Source of the DNA: Methyloversatilis sp.
GTDB lineage: Bacteria; Pseudomonadota; Gammaproteobacteria; Burkholderiales; Rhodocyclaceae
Direction: 5' to 3'
Assembly: GCF_030698125.1 (NCBI RefSeq)
Contig: NZ_JAUYNV010000013.1
Coordinates: 1 to 62,185, forward strand
Length of the DNA stretch: 62,185 nt
The notes beneath the pieces are model-generated. The model worked only from the letters and a program-made list of their open reading frames with translations. It was not told where the DNA came from and did not search any database. A program made the position numbers and the translations under genes. Positions 26,300 through 35,394 of this stretch are shown here, piece after piece; positions within the stretch are counted from its first letter, which is position 1; each line of letters opens with the position of its first letter.

Positions 26300-27877
26300 T
26301 CAATGCAGCGCCCCGGGGTGGTCCGCCTTGTCGATCAGCAGTGCATTGACCGACTGCGCAAAAGCGCGCCAGGCATGCGCAAGATCGCGCCGGATGTCAT
26401 GCCGGTAACGGGCCGACGGCCGCGCCTCGTCCGGGAAGTTCGACAGCGCACAGGAGGTGCCGTTGTGCTTCAGCGCTTCGCCCAGCAATGCGTCGCTGAG
26501 GCCGGAGAAGGGCGCCAGCACGGCGGGTGTCAAGGCGGAGCGGCCCTGTTCGACGGCCACGCCACGCGTGTCGAAGGACAGGGTGGCGAGTTCGGCCAGT
26601 GCGTCGGCATACAGCTGGTCGATCACGTCGAGCAGCACGTTGCGCGTCAGGTCCGCGCTCTGCTGCGCCGCCAGTGCGCGCGCGATGCGCTGCCGGTACA
26701 GATTGGCGCACAGCCTGCGCTGGTCGGCCACCCAGTCGGTGAAGTGGCGCACGCTGCCTTCGTTGGCCGGTGACAGCAGCGCGTGCGAGGTGGCCGCGCG
26801 CGCCAGCAGGCGGTTGGCGATGCGCGTCGCGGCGTCGAGTGCGCCTTCCAGATAACCCGCGCCGCGCGCCGCGGTTTCGCTGCCACCCAACAGCAATCGA
26901 CCCTCCCAGCGTTCGGCGGCCAGCGCCTCGCAGCCGTCCTCCGGGTGCTGGCTCGGCGCTGCCGCGTCGCGCGTGCTGCAGGTCAGCGGTTCGTTCGCCC
27001 AGTCGCGCAGGTGCAGTTCGCCCTCGTCGGCAGGCGGACCGAACAGTTGCGCCAGCTGACTGCGCACCAGCAGTTCCAGCGAAGCCGCGTAAGTCTTGCG
27101 CTGTGCCGGCGACAGCGCGACGAAACCGCCGAGTGCCGCGGCGTCGCTGCGCGCGTCACAGGCGTCGAAGATTTCCGCCAGCACTGCCTGCGGATGCGAC
27201 ACGAAGGCATTGCCCGACAGGCCGGCATCGCGCCAGAACGCATGGCGGTAGCGCATTGCCGCCTTGGCCTGGGCGGACATCCAGGTCGGGGTGTCCTGCA
27301 GCGCCTGCATCAGCGGCGCGTCGAGCGCCGGTTCGAAGGCGATGTGCTCGGCCACCAGCCGCGGCGGCATCGCCAGCACCACGTGTCGCGCAGCGATGAC
27401 GAAATCCTCCTGCGGGCTGCGGCAATGCGCCTCGACGAAATCGCCGCGGTCGACCAGTCGCAGCAGCCTGCAGCCGGTGCGCAGGCGGTCCGGCGCCAGC
27501 CGCTGCACCAGCGCGGAGACGATGGCGCCCATGCCGCCGGAGACGCGGTGCGCGCCGTTGTGCACGCCATCCTGGGCCAGCGGTTCAGGGCTCGAATCCG
27601 TGCTGGCCAGATGCAGGATGACGCCGCTGTCGTGCTGCGCATGGCCGTCGAGGCCGAGTTCGGCGAGCAGCTTCACCATGCGCGGCTGCGTCTGCGGCCA
27701 GTACCAGCCGGGTCCGAGGTCGAGCGCTGCCTTGCCGGCCGCGCCCGGCACGGTTTCGATGCGCCCGCCGGCGCGGGGCCGCGCATCGATCAGCAGAAAG
27801 TCGCGTCCGGCCGATTGCAGCCGGCCGGCGAGGCTCAGGCCGCACAGTCCGGCGCCGACGATCAGGGTGTCCAGCAT
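26300..27877 (-). CDS. FAD-dependent amine oxidase-family protein
   Basis: A 525-residue flavoprotein. The FAD-binding Rossmann motif LIVGAGLCGLSLAGRL is at the N terminus, followed by the ribose-binding acidic LIDARPRAGGR. A GWYWPQTQPRM segment and the C-terminal FAD contact LLLGGSETAARGAGYLEGAL are also seen. The remaining ~140 residues after that are a helical extension not typical of the family. Substrate unknown. A near-consensus sigma54 promoter and a NifA-like site lie upstream, so it looks like a member of the nif regulon. It is separate from nifB, whose promoter lies 111 bases past its stop. Confidence 0.85.
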   Translation of the reverse strand: MLDTLIVGAGLCGLSLAGRLQSAGRDFLLIDARPRAGGRIETVPGAAGKAALDLGPGWYWPQTQPRMVKLLAELGLDGHAQHDSGVILHLASTDSSPEPLAQDGVHNGAHRVSGGMGAIVSALVQRLAPDRLRTGCRLLRLVDRGDFVEAHCRSPQEDFVIAARHVVLAMPPRLVAEHIAFEPALDAPLMQALQDTPTWMSAQAKAAMRYRHAFWRDAGLSGNAFVSHPQAVLAEIFDACDARSDAAALGGFVALSPAQRKTYAASLELLVRSQLAQLFGPPADEGELHLRDWANEPLTCSTRDAAAPSQHPEDGCEALAAERWEGRLLLGGSETAARGAGYLEGALDAATRIANRLLARAATSHALLSPANEGSVRHFTDWVADQRRLCANLYRQRIARALAAQQSADLTRNVLLDVIDQLYADALAELATLSFDTRGVAVEQGRSALTPAVLAPFSGLSDALLGEALKHNGTSCALSNFPDEARPSARYRHDIRRDLAHAWRAFAQSVNALLIDKADHPGALH

Positions 27878-27916
27878 GGTGCGGTCCTCCGGGTGGCAAT
27901 CAGATGCATAGCGTTC

Positions 27917-27932
27917 AGCAAGCATCGTTCCA
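27917..27932 (-). promoter_or_regulatory. Sigma54-type promoter of the amine oxidase gene
   Basis: Minus-strand TGGAACGATGCTTGCT has GG-N10-GC spacing; one mismatch in the -24 box (TGGAACG) and a consensus -12 TTGCT. The start would be near 27906, 29 bases before the ATG. Confidence 0.75.
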
Positions 27933-27994
27933 CGGCGCCTTGTCGCGCCGCATGGCGGCGCTGCGGGGGCGACCGGCTGACGCGACGTCGGCTT

Positions 27995-28010
27995 TGTCGC
28001 GTTTGGCGCA
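27995..28010. promoter_or_regulatory. NifA-site-like sequence upstream of the amine oxidase gene
   Basis: TGTCGCGTTTGGCGCA differs from TGT-N10-ACA by one base and is nearly identical to the nifH site read on the other strand (TGTCGCGTTTGTCACA). It lies about 63 bases upstream of the -24 box at 27917-27932. Confidence 0.6.
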
Positions 28011-28096
28011 TCGCCACCGCGCATGCGCAATGCAATCGTCCGCTTCCCGGGCGTGCGCGATTCTTGCTAGGTCACTGCGATGACAGCAGGCACGAC

Positions 28097-29608
28097 ATGA
28101 ACGCACCCCTCACCCATCCGCCTGGCCTTGCACTGGAAGCGCTCGCCTTCGACAACCGCTACGCACGGTTGCCGGCTGCCTTCCATACGCGGCTGCCACC
28201 GTCGCCGCTGCCGTCGCCGCATCCGGTCGTCGTCAGCGAGGACGCGGCGGCGCTGATCGGTCTCGACGTCGCGCAGACGATGCGGCCGGACTTCGTCGAC
28301 GCCTTCGCCGGCAACGCGCTGCTGCGCGGCAGCGATCCGCTGGCTGCGGTCTATGGCGGGCACCAGTTCGGCAGCTGGTCGGGGCGCCTGGGCGACGGCC
28401 GCGCCCACCTGCTCGGTGGCGTGCGCACGTCGTCCGGCACGCTGGAGCTGCAGCTCAAGGGGGCGGGACCCACACCGTATTCGCGCTTCTCCGACGGTCG
28501 TGCGGTGCTGCGTTCGTCCATCCGCGAATTCCTCTGTTCCGAGGCGATGGCCGCGCTCGGCATACCGACCACGCGTGCGCTGTGTGTCATCGGCTCGTCG
28601 TTGCCGGTGCAGCGTGAAACGATGGAAACGGCTGCGGTGGTGACGCGCATCGCCCCCACCTTCGTGCGCTTCGGCAGTTTCGAGTACTTCGCCGACATGG
28701 ATGATGTCGCCAGCCTGCGCACGCTGGCCGATCATGTGATCGACGGCTTCCTGCCGCATCTGCGCGATGCGCCGAAGCCGTTCGAGGCACTGCTGGCCCA
28801 CGTCGCCCGCCGCACCGGCGAGCTGATCGCGCACTGGCAGGCGATCGGCTTCATGCACGGCGTGATGAACACCGACAACATGTCCATCCTAGGTCTGACG
28901 CTGGACTACGGCCCGTTCGGCTTCATGGAAGCGTTCGACGCCGGGCATATCTGCAATCACTCCGACACGTACGGGCGCTACGCCTTCCGTGCGCAGCCGC
29001 GCATCGGCCTGTGGAACCTGTATGCGCTGGCCGACGCGCTGGGGCCGCTGATCGGCCATCCCGACGTCACGCGCGCGCTGGTCGACGATCACTACACGCC
29101 CGCCTTCGACGCGCACTTCGCGCAACGGATGCGGGCCCGCCTCGGTCTGGCGACGGCGCAGCCCGGCGATGCCGACTTCATCGGCGCCACCCTCGGCCTG
29201 CTGCAGCTGCAGCGCATCGACTACACGCTGTTCTTCCGCGCGCTCTCAGGCCTGCCCGGAGCGGTTCTGCGCGAGGCGCGCGCCGTCATTGACGCGCCGC
29301 TGCGCGACCTGTTCGCCGACCGCGAGGCGTGCGACGCCTGGCTGCTCGGCTGGCGTGCGCGACTCGCCCGCGAAGGCAGTCGCGATGCGGCGCGCAAGCT
29401 GGCGATGCGCGCGGTCAATCCGCGCTACGTGCTGCGCAACTGGATGGCCGAGGCGGCGATCCGCCGCGCGCGAGAGGGCGACTTCAGCGAAGTGCGCGCC
29501 GTGTTCGACTGCCTGCGCCGGCCTTTCGACGACCAGCCGGAGTGTGCCCGCTACGCCGCACCACCGCCGGACTGGGCGGCCGGCATGTCGGTCAGCTGTT
29601 CGAGCTGA
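28097..29608 (+). CDS. selO: SelO (YdiU), pseudokinase protein AMPylase
   Basis: A 503-residue protein of the SelO family: LAAVYGGHQFGSWSGRLGDG, LELQLKGAGPTPYSRFSDGR and MHGVMNTDNMSILGLTLDYG are the conserved pseudokinase signatures. The C terminus is SVSCSS, with Cys501 at the place of the selenocysteine of animal SelO. The E. coli homologue AMPylates proteins in oxidative stress. It is divergent from the amine oxidase gene; a link to nitrogen fixation is not shown. Confidence 0.95.
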   Translation: MNAPLTHPPGLALEALAFDNRYARLPAAFHTRLPPSPLPSPHPVVVSEDAAALIGLDVAQTMRPDFVDAFAGNALLRGSDPLAAVYGGHQFGSWSGRLGDGRAHLLGGVRTSSGTLELQLKGAGPTPYSRFSDGRAVLRSSIREFLCSEAMAALGIPTTRALCVIGSSLPVQRETMETAAVVTRIAPTFVRFGSFEYFADMDDVASLRTLADHVIDGFLPHLRDAPKPFEALLAHVARRTGELIAHWQAIGFMHGVMNTDNMSILGLTLDYGPFGFMEAFDAGHICNHSDTYGRYAFRAQPRIGLWNLYALADALGPLIGHPDVTRALVDDHYTPAFDAHFAQRMRARLGLATAQPGDADFIGATLGLLQLQRIDYTLFFRALSGLPGAVLREARAVIDAPLRDLFADREACDAWLLGWRARLAREGSRDAARKLAMRAVNPRYVLRNWMAEAAIRRAREGDFSEVRAVFDCLRRPFDDQPECARYAAPPPDWAAGMSVSCSS

Positions 29609-29639
29609 CACCTTTCTTCATCACTCACCGGGAACGGCC

Positions 29640-30074
29640 ATGGACCTCATCTACAAAACCCGCGTCTTCAGCCAGGGCGGCCGCAATGGCCGCGTGCAGA
29701 GCGAAGACGGCACATTGAAGCTCGACCTCGCCGCGCCCGCCGAAATGGGCGGCAAGAAACCCGGCAGCAATCCGGAGCAGCTGTTCGCGGCCGCCTGGGC
29801 CGCCTGTTTCGAAAACTCGGTGCGGCACATCGTGCGCGCCGACCGGCTGCCGGTGAAGGGCTGCATGGTCGAGGCGGAAATATCGCTGTTCAAGAACTTC
29901 GAGGAGGCCTACCGGATGGCGATCCGCTTCACCACGGTGCTGCACGGCATCGACCAGCCGACCGCCGACTCGCTGGTCGAGCGCGCGCTGAAGGTGTGTC
30001 CGTATACAGATGCGACGAAGAACAATGTCACCGTCAGTGCGGTCGCGGTGCTCGAAGCACCGGCGACGGCTTGA
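29640..30074 (+). CDS. OsmC/Ohr-family peroxidase-like protein
   Basis: A 144-residue OsmC-family protein: MGGKKPGSNPEQLFAAAWAA followed by Cys56 (WAACFENSV) and Cys near residue 121 (ALKVCPYTDATKNNV), the two redox cysteines of organic hydroperoxide reductases. GGGAAC precedes the ATG at 29640. It follows selO by 31 bp and the two are probably co-transcribed as a stress group. Confidence 0.88.
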   Translation: MDLIYKTRVFSQGGRNGRVQSEDGTLKLDLAAPAEMGGKKPGSNPEQLFAAAWAACFENSVRHIVRADRLPVKGCMVEAEISLFKNFEEAYRMAIRFTTVLHGIDQPTADSLVERALKVCPYTDATKNNVTVSAVAVLEAPATA

Positions 30075-30090
30075 AACCAGGAGACCTGCG

Positions 30091-30333
30091 ATGACCAGTG
30101 AAAACGGCTATTTCATCGACTGGAACGGCAAGGCGCGCAGCGTGCAGGACCCGGGCGGCGATTTCGTCATCGAGATCGACCTGCCGTCGAAGTACGTCGC
30201 GCTGTACACCACCAGGGGCACGCTGATGCACGAGGCAACCTTCTACCGGACGCTGGAGGACATCGCGAACAAGGGGCTCAAGGTGGAGCTGGTGCCGGGT
30301 TCGCACCCGTGGGGCATGCAGAAGGAGTGGTAG
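30091..30333 (+). CDS. Small hypothetical protein
   Basis: An 80-residue soluble protein (MTSENGYFIDWNGKARSVQD at the start, PGSHPWGMQKEW at the end) of unknown family. CAGGAGACC precedes the ATG. It lies 16 bp after the osmC-like gene, probably in the same operon as selO. No motif is visible. Confidence 0.7.
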   Translation: MTSENGYFIDWNGKARSVQDPGGDFVIEIDLPSKYVALYTTRGTLMHEATFYRTLEDIANKGLKVELVPGSHPWGMQKEW

Positions 30334-30345
30334 CCGGGAAAAAGT

Positions 30346-30382
30346 GCGCGGCGAAAGCGCCCGGAAGGCGTTTCCGCCGCGC
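30346..30382. terminator. Possible bidirectional hairpin between convergent genes
   Basis: GCGCGGCG (30346-30353) pairs perfectly with CGCCGCGC (30375-30382), with a second small stem inside. There is no clear U-tract, so it is only a candidate terminator for the plus-strand selO group and the minus-strand isc operon. Confidence 0.35.
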
Positions 30383-30426
30383 AACGAACATGCTCTGTTT
30401 CACCGTGCCCCGATTTCCCGGGCGCG

Positions 30427-30759
30427 TCACTCGCGCGCGAGATTGCGCGTGTGCATCGGCAGTTCTATCGTCAGGTCGGTACTGCCGAGACGGACGCAGC
30501 AGGCGAGCCGCGAGGCGGATTCCAGGCCCCAGGCGTCGTCGAGCTGGTCCTCCTCGTCGTCGTCCGGCTGATTGACCGACGACGCGCCCTGCCGCACGTA
30601 GATGTGGCAGGTGGCGCAGGCGGCCACCTTTTCGCAGGCATGCTCGATCGCGATGTCGTGCGCCAGCAGCGCATCGCACACGGTCGTGCCGGCCGTTACT
30701 TCGAAGCTGGTGCCGGTCGGGCACAACTGCGGATGAGGCAGTACGGTGATCCGGCTCAT
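30427..30759 (-). CDS. fdx: Isc-type [2Fe-2S] ferredoxin
   Basis: A 110-residue adrenodoxin-type ferredoxin: [20 protein letters not shown] gives C-x5-C-x2-C, and the fourth Cys is in [12 protein letters not shown]. The acidic [12 protein letters not shown] patch is typical of Isc ferredoxin and interacts with IscS. It donates electrons for cluster assembly. It overlaps the end of hscA by 4 bases. Confidence 0.93.
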   Translation of the reverse strand: MSRITVLPHPQLCPTGTSFEVTAGTTVCDALLAHDIAIEHACEKVAACATCHIYVRQGASSVNQPDDDEEDQLDDAWGLESASRLACCVRLGSTDLTIELPMHTRNLARE

Positions 30760-32630
30760 GTCTGCAGCGCCGATATCCGCGTGCCGGCCAGCGCACGGCG
30801 GATGCCGGCATCCATGCGCAGCCCGGCAAAGTGGGTGGTGGCGGTGTTCAGCGCCTCGCTGGCGCGCTTCAGCCGCGGCAGGTCGCCGCCGCTTTCCAGT
30901 TCGTCGGCCAGCGCGAACATCGCGGATTGCACGGCCACGAATTCGTCGTGTGTCAGCAGGGCGTGTCCGTCTTCCGCCAGCGCGGCTTCGGTCGCATCGA
31001 CCAGACGGCGGGCGTCCACCTGCGCCTCGCGCAGCATGCGCGCCGCCATGTCGACGTCGGCCTTGCCCCAGGCGTCGGTCAGCATGTCGGCGATCTGCGT
31101 GTCGCTCAGACCGTAGGACGGCTTGATTTCGATGTGCGCCTCGGTGCCGCTGGTCTGCTCCCGGGCCGACACCGACAGCATGCCGTCGGCGTCGATCTGG
31201 AAGGTGACGCGGATGCGTGGCGCGCCGGCCACCATCGCCGGAATGCCGCGCAGTTCGAAGCGCGCCAGCGAACGGCAGTCGCTCACCAGTTCGCGTTCGC
31301 CCTGCACGACGTGGATCGCCATCGCGGTCTGGCCGTCCTTGTAGGTGGTGAATTCCTGCGCGCGTGCGGCCGGCAGTGTGGTGTTGCGCGGGATGACCTT
31401 CTCGACCAGACCGCCCATCGTTTCCAGACCGAGCGACAGCGGGCAGACATCGAGCAGCAGCCAGTCGCCGTCGCCGCCGGGGTTGTTGCCGGCGAGCACG
31501 TTGGCCTGCATGGCAGCGCCCAGCGCCACCACCTCGTCCGGATCGAGGTCGCTCAAGGGCTCGCGGCCGAACAGCTTGCCGACCGCGTCGCGGACCTGCG
31601 GCATGCGGGTCGAGCCGCCGACCAGCACCACGCCGTCGACCTCGTCGGCGGCGATGCCCGCGTCGCGCAGTGCGCGCCGTACCGGCGCCATGCTGCGAGC
31701 CACCAGATCGGAGGTCAGGCTTTCGAACTGTTCGCGCGTCAGTTCGAAACTGAAGCTGCGTCCATCGTCCAGCTGGCCGGCAATCGTCGTTACCGGTGCA
31801 CTCGACAGCGCCTCCTTGGCGCTCCGCGCCCGCGCCAGCATCATGCGCGTTTCGCCGGCGGAGGTCGCTGCGAGTGCCAGGTTCTGCCGCAGCCAGTCGG
31901 CGATGCGATGGTCGAAATCGTCGCCGCCAAGTGCGGCATCGCCGGCGGTGGACAGCACTTCGAACATGCCCTGCGAAAGCTTCAGGATCGAAATGTCGAA
32001 GGTGCCGCCGCCGAGATCGTAGATGGCGAACACGCCCTGCGCCGCGTTATCCAGCCCGTAGGCGATGGCGGCGGCCGTGGGTTCGTTGAGCAGGCGCAGC
32101 ACATTGAGGCCGGCCAGGCGCGCCGCATCCTTGGTGGCCTGACGCTGCGCGTCGTCGAAATAGGCCGGCACCGTGATGACGGCACCGACCAGATCGCCCC
32201 CCAGGCCCTCTTCGGCGCGCTGGCGCAGCGAACGCAGGATGTCGGCCGACACTTCGACCGGCGAGCGCACGCCGCTGCGGGTGGCCAGACTGAGCATGCC
32301 CGGTGTGTCCACCAGCGTGTAGGGCGTGTGCACCGACGCGTCGAGATCGGACAGCGTGCGGCCCATGAAACGCTTCACCGACACGATGGTGTTGCCGGGG
32401 TCGTCGACCTGCGCGGCCTGCGCGGCGTGGCCGACCACGATGTCGCTTTCGGCGTAGCGCACCACCGAGGGCAGCAGACGGCGCCCTTCGGCGTCGGGCA
32501 GCACGCGCGACAGTCCGCTGGCCACCGTGGCGACCAGCGAGTTGGTGGTGCCCAGATCGATGCCGACCGCCAGCCGGTGCTGATGCGGTGCGGCGCTGAG
32601 GCCCGGTTCGGCAATCTGCAGCAAGGCCAT
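30756..32630 (-). CDS. hscA: HscA, Hsp70-type Fe-S chaperone
   Basis: A 624-residue Hsp70: [14 protein letters not shown] in the nucleotide-binding domain, [20 protein letters not shown] and the substrate domain after [20 protein letters not shown]. Length and operon fit HscA, which binds the LPPVK motif of IscU and helps cluster transfer. GGGAG precedes the ATG. No hscB (J-protein) gene lies between or near; the partner must be elsewhere. Confidence 0.94.
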   Translation of the reverse strand: MALLQIAEPGLSAAPHQHRLAVGIDLGTTNSLVATVASGLSRVLPDAEGRRLLPSVVRYAESDIVVGHAAQAAQVDDPGNTIVSVKRFMGRTLSDLDASVHTPYTLVDTPGMLSLATRSGVRSPVEVSADILRSLRQRAEEGLGGDLVGAVITVPAYFDDAQRQATKDAARLAGLNVLRLLNEPTAAAIAYGLDNAAQGVFAIYDLGGGTFDISILKLSQGMFEVLSTAGDAALGGDDFDHRIADWLRQNLALAATSAGETRMMLARARSAKEALSSAPVTTIAGQLDDGRSFSFELTREQFESLTSDLVARSMAPVRRALRDAGIAADEVDGVVLVGGSTRMPQVRDAVGKLFGREPLSDLDPDEVVALGAAMQANVLAGNNPGGDGDWLLLDVCPLSLGLETMGGLVEKVIPRNTTLPAARAQEFTTYKDGQTAMAIHVVQGERELVSDCRSLARFELRGIPAMVAGAPRIRVTFQIDADGMLSVSAREQTSGTEAHIEIKPSYGLSDTQIADMLTDAWGKADVDMAARMLREAQVDARRLVDATEAALAEDGHALLTHDEFVAVQSAMFALADELESGGDLPRLKRASEALNTATTHFAGLRMDAGIRRALAGTRISALQT

Positions 32631-32674
32631 GATGGGCTACTCCCGTTTCGGTGGTGACGCCGGCGCAGCAGGCT

Positions 32675-32998
32675 TCAGACGCCGAAGCTTTCGCCGCAGC
32701 CGCAGGCTGCCTTGACGTTCGGATTGTTGAACTTGAAGCCTTCGTTCAGGCCTTCACGCACGAAGTCGAGTTCGGTGCCGTCGAGAAAGGGCAGGCTCTT
32801 CGGATCGACCAGCACGGTGACGCCATGGCTTTCGAAGCTCACGTCCTCCGCTTCGGCGGCGTCCGCGAACTCAAGCGCGTAAGCCAGCCCGGAACAGCCG
32901 CTGGTCTTCACCGCCAGCCGCAGGCCGACGCCCTGGCCGCGTCTGGCCAGACTTTTCTGCACATGCCGCGCCGCGGCTTCACTGATGGTGATGGTCAT
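32675..32998 (-). CDS. iscA: IscA, A-type Fe-S carrier
   Basis: A 107-residue Isc[15 protein letters not shown] and [11 protein letters not shown] hold the three conserved cysteines (Cys35, 99, 101). It matches standard IscA from start to end. GGAGG precedes the ATG. It lies between hscA and the ErpA-like gene in the isc operon. Confidence 0.94.
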   Translation of the reverse strand: MTITISEAAARHVQKSLARRGQGVGLRLAVKTSGCSGLAYALEFADAAEAEDVSFESHGVTVLVDPKSLPFLDGTELDFVREGLNEGFKFNNPNVKAACGCGESFGV

Positions 32999-33011
32999 GG
33001 CCGGCCTCCGG

Positions 33012-33389
33012 TCACATCGAGAAGGAACTGCCGCAGCCGCACGACGAGGTCGCGTTCGGGTTGCGGATGATGAAGCGCGAGCCTTCGAGACCGTCCTCGA
33101 AATCGATTTCGGCGCCCATCAGGTACTGCAGGCTCATCGAGTCGGCGAGCAGCGTGACGCCGGACTGCACGATGTGCGTGTCGTCCTCGTTCACCGTCTC
33201 TTCGAAGGCGAAGCCGTACTGGAAGCCGGAACAGCCGCCGCCGGTCACATAGACGCGCAGCTTCAGTGCCGGATTGCCCTCTTCGGCAATCATTTCGGCC
33301 ACCTTGCTGGCAGCCGCTTCGCAGAAGGTGATCGGCGACAGGGCGGGCGGGGTCGCCGTGGCGAGTGTGTTTTCGGCCAGCGTGTTCAT
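33012..33389 (-). CDS. erpA: ErpA-like A-type Fe-S carrier
   Basis: A 125-residue protein with an ErpA-like core: [37 protein letters not shown] and [12 protein letters not shown] ~17-residue N-terminal Ala/Thr-rich extension precedes it. It delivers [4Fe-4S] clusters to client proteins. GAAAGG precedes the ATG at 33389. It is one of three A-type carriers in the window. Confidence 0.85.
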   Translation of the reverse strand: MNTLAENTLATATPPALSPITFCEAAASKVAEMIAEEGNPALKLRVYVTGGGCSGFQYGFAFEETVNEDDTHIVQSGVTLLADSMSLQYLMGAEIDFEDGLEGSRFIIRNPNATSSCGCGSSFSM

Positions 33390-33400
33390 GACGTTTCCTT

Positions 33401-33808
33401 TCAGGCGGCTTCGACGGCCGTGTTGGCGGCGGTCTGCTTGGTGCGGTAATCGGCGACGGCGGCCTTGATCGCGTCTTCGGCCAGGATGGAGCAGTGGATC
33501 TTCACCGGCGGCAACGCGAGCTCTTCGGCAATTTCGGTGTTCTTGATCGCCAGTGCCTCGTCCAGCGTCTTGCCCTTGACCCATTCGGTCACCAGCGACG
33601 ACGAGGCGATGGCCGAGCCGCAGCCGTAGGTCTTGAACTTCGCGTCTTCGATGATGCCGTCGGCACCGACCTTGATCTGCAGCTTCATGACGTCGCCGCA
33701 GGCCGGCGCGCCGACCATGCCGGTGCCGACGTCTTCGTCCTGGTTCGAGTAGCCGCCCACGTTGCGCGGGTTGTCGTAGTGGTCAAGCACCTTGTCGCTG
33801 TATGCCAT
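33401..33808 (-). CDS. iscU: IscU, Fe-S scaffold
   Basis: A 135-residue IscU with its three cluster-ligand cysteines: [33 protein letters not shown] and [15 protein letters not shown]. The LPPVK is the HscA recognition motif. It has none of NifU's C-terminal domains. GGAGAA precedes the ATG. It follows iscS by 45 bp. Confidence 0.96.
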   Translation of the reverse strand: MAYSDKVLDHYDNPRNVGGYSNQDEDVGTGMVGAPACGDVMKLQIKVGADGIIEDAKFKTYGCGSAIASSSLVTEWVKGKTLDEALAIKNTEIAEELALPPVKIHCSILAEDAIKAAVADYRTKQTAANTAVEAA

Positions 33809-33853
33809 GGTGGTTCTCCGAAAAGGGTAAGTGAGGGGTGTTGCCTGCGCCGC

Positions 33854-35062
33854 TCAGTGGCTGGCCCACTGAACCGACGCCAGATCGATGCCTTCGTTGT
33901 GCATGTCCCACAGCGGCGACAGTTCGCGCAGCTTGTTCACCGCGGCGCTGACCTTCTCGATCACCGTATCGACCTCCTGCTGGGTCGTGAAGCGGCCGAT
34001 CGAGAAGCGGATCGAGCTGTGCGCGAGTTCGTCGCTGCGGCCCATGGCACGCAGTACGTAGGACGGTTCCAGGCTGGCCGAGGTACAGGCCGAGCCGGAC
34101 GACACGGCGACATCCTTCATGCCCATCAGCAGCGATTCGCCTTCGACGAAGTTGAAGCTGAGGTTGAGGTTGTGCGGCACGCGCTGTTCGAGGTCGCCGT
34201 TGACGAACACCTGATCGAGCGTCATCAGGCCGTTCATCAGTCGATCGCGCAGCGAGCGGATGCGCTCGTTCTCGCTGCCCATGCTGTCGCGTGCCAGCCA
34301 GTAGGCTTCGCCCATGCCGATGATCTGGTGGGTCGCCAGCGTGCCGGAACGCATGCCGCGCTCGTGGCCGCCGCCGTGGATGATGGCGTCGATGCGCACG
34401 CGCGGCTTGCGGCTGACATAGAGCGCGCCGATGCCTTTCGGGCCGTAGGTCTTGTGGGCCGACAGCGACATCATGTCGACCGGCAGCTCGTCCAGACTGA
34501 ACGGCACCTTGCCGGTCGCCTGTGCGCCATCGACGTGGAACAGCACACCCTTTTCGCGGCAGATGGCGCCCAGCGCGGCGATGTCCTGGATGACGCCGGT
34601 TTCGTTGTTCACGAACATGACCGACGCGATCACCGTGTCCGGCCGCAGCGCGGCGCGGAACACGTCGAGGTCGAGCAGTCCGTTTTCCTGTACGTCGAGC
34701 ACCGTCACGTCGCAGCCGGCGCGTTCGAGTTCGCGCACCGTGTCGAGCACCGACTTGTGTTCGGTCTTCACGGTCACGACATGCTTGCCTCGGCCGGCGT
34801 GGAACTGCATCGCGCCTTTGATGGCCAGGTTGTTCGATTCCGTGGCGCCGGAGGTCCACACGATGGAACGCGGATCGGCGCCGACCAGCGCGGCCACCTG
34901 TTCGCGGGCCAGTTCCACCGCTTCTTCCGCGGCCCAGCCGTAGGCATGCGAGCGGCTGGCCGGATTGCCGAAGTTGTCGAACAGCCAGGGCATCATCTTT
35001 CCGACCACCCGGGGATCGACGGGTGTGGTGGCGGCGTAGTCCAGATAGATCGGGCGGTTCAT
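33854..35062 (-). CDS. iscS: IscS, cysteine desulfurase
   Basis: A 402-residue group I cysteine desulfurase: [20 protein letters not shown], the PLP lysine in [18 protein letters not shown], and persulfide Cys in [20 protein letters not shown]. The C terminus ([10 protein letters not shown]) is that of IscS, which docks IscU. AGGAGAG precedes the ATG at 35062. It heads the isc operon; there is no iscR. A sigma54-type promoter upstream suggests nif-linked expression. Confidence 0.95.
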   Translation of the reverse strand: MNRPIYLDYAATTPVDPRVVGKMMPWLFDNFGNPASRSHAYGWAAEEAVELAREQVAALVGADPRSIVWTSGATESNNLAIKGAMQFHAGRGKHVVTVKTEHKSVLDTVRELERAGCDVTVLDVQENGLLDLDVFRAALRPDTVIASVMFVNNETGVIQDIAALGAICREKGVLFHVDGAQATGKVPFSLDELPVDMMSLSAHKTYGPKGIGALYVSRKPRVRIDAIIHGGGHERGMRSGTLATHQIIGMGEAYWLARDSMGSENERIRSLRDRLMNGLMTLDQVFVNGDLEQRVPHNLNLSFNFVEGESLLMGMKDVAVSSGSACTSASLEPSYVLRAMGRSDELAHSSIRFSIGRFTTQQEVDTVIEKVSAAVNKLRELSPLWDMHNEGIDLASVQWASH

Positions 35063-35100
35063 GTCGGACTCTCCTGCATGGAAGGGTTTGGCAGGGACTA

Positions 35101-35117
35101 CGCAACTTGCGGGCCAG
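35101..35117 (-). promoter_or_regulatory. Sigma54-type promoter of iscS
   Basis: Minus-strand TGGCCCGCAAGTTGCG has GG-N10-GC spacing: -24 TGGCCCG (one mismatch) and -12 TTGCG. The start would be near 35090, 28 bases before the ATG. It is divergent from the rnfA promoter in the same 332-bp gap. Confidence 0.7.
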
Positions 35118-35189
35118 TTTGAAAAATTGCGATGGATCAACGACTTGCTTTTTTGTTCGTTGCGCCTTCCTCGACGGTCAGACAAGTCA

Positions 35190-35214
35190 TGTCGAATTTG
35201 TAGGGTTGCCGACG
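35190..35214. promoter_or_regulatory. NifA-site-like sequences between iscS and rnfA
   Basis: Two overlapping degenerate sites: TGTCGAATTTGTAGGG (35190-35205) and TGTAGGGTTGCCGACG (35199-35214, TGT-N10-ACG). They share TGTCG and GTTTG/GGTT features with the nifH site and lie between the two divergent sigma54 promoters. Confidence 0.4.
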
Positions 35215-35352
35215 CGCTGCAGCACGACATGCGCCGAGTCACCTGATCGGCTTGCGGATTGCGCGGCCAACGGCCGGAAATCGCGCCGGTACGGCCGTTG
35301 CGGCGGATTTGCCGGGTGGCGCCGGCAGCGGCGCGGCATGTCGGGGCGGGCA

Positions 35353-35368
35353 TGGCACGCCACATGCA
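35353..35368 (+). promoter_or_regulatory. Sigma54-type promoter of rnfA
   Basis: TGGCACGCCACATGCA has GG-N10-GC spacing (GG 35354-35355, GC 35366-35367), a perfect TGGCACG -24 box and a near-perfect -12 ATGCA. The start would be near 35379, 16 bases before the rnfA ATG. Confidence 0.85.
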
Positions 35369-35394
35369 TTGAGGCCTGCAACAAGGAGGTCGCA

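Noticed and set aside
28060-28090. Sigma54 promoter before selO
   Set aside because: TTGCT is present, but the -24 position reads GTGCGC instead of TGGCAC, with TG in place of the required GG.
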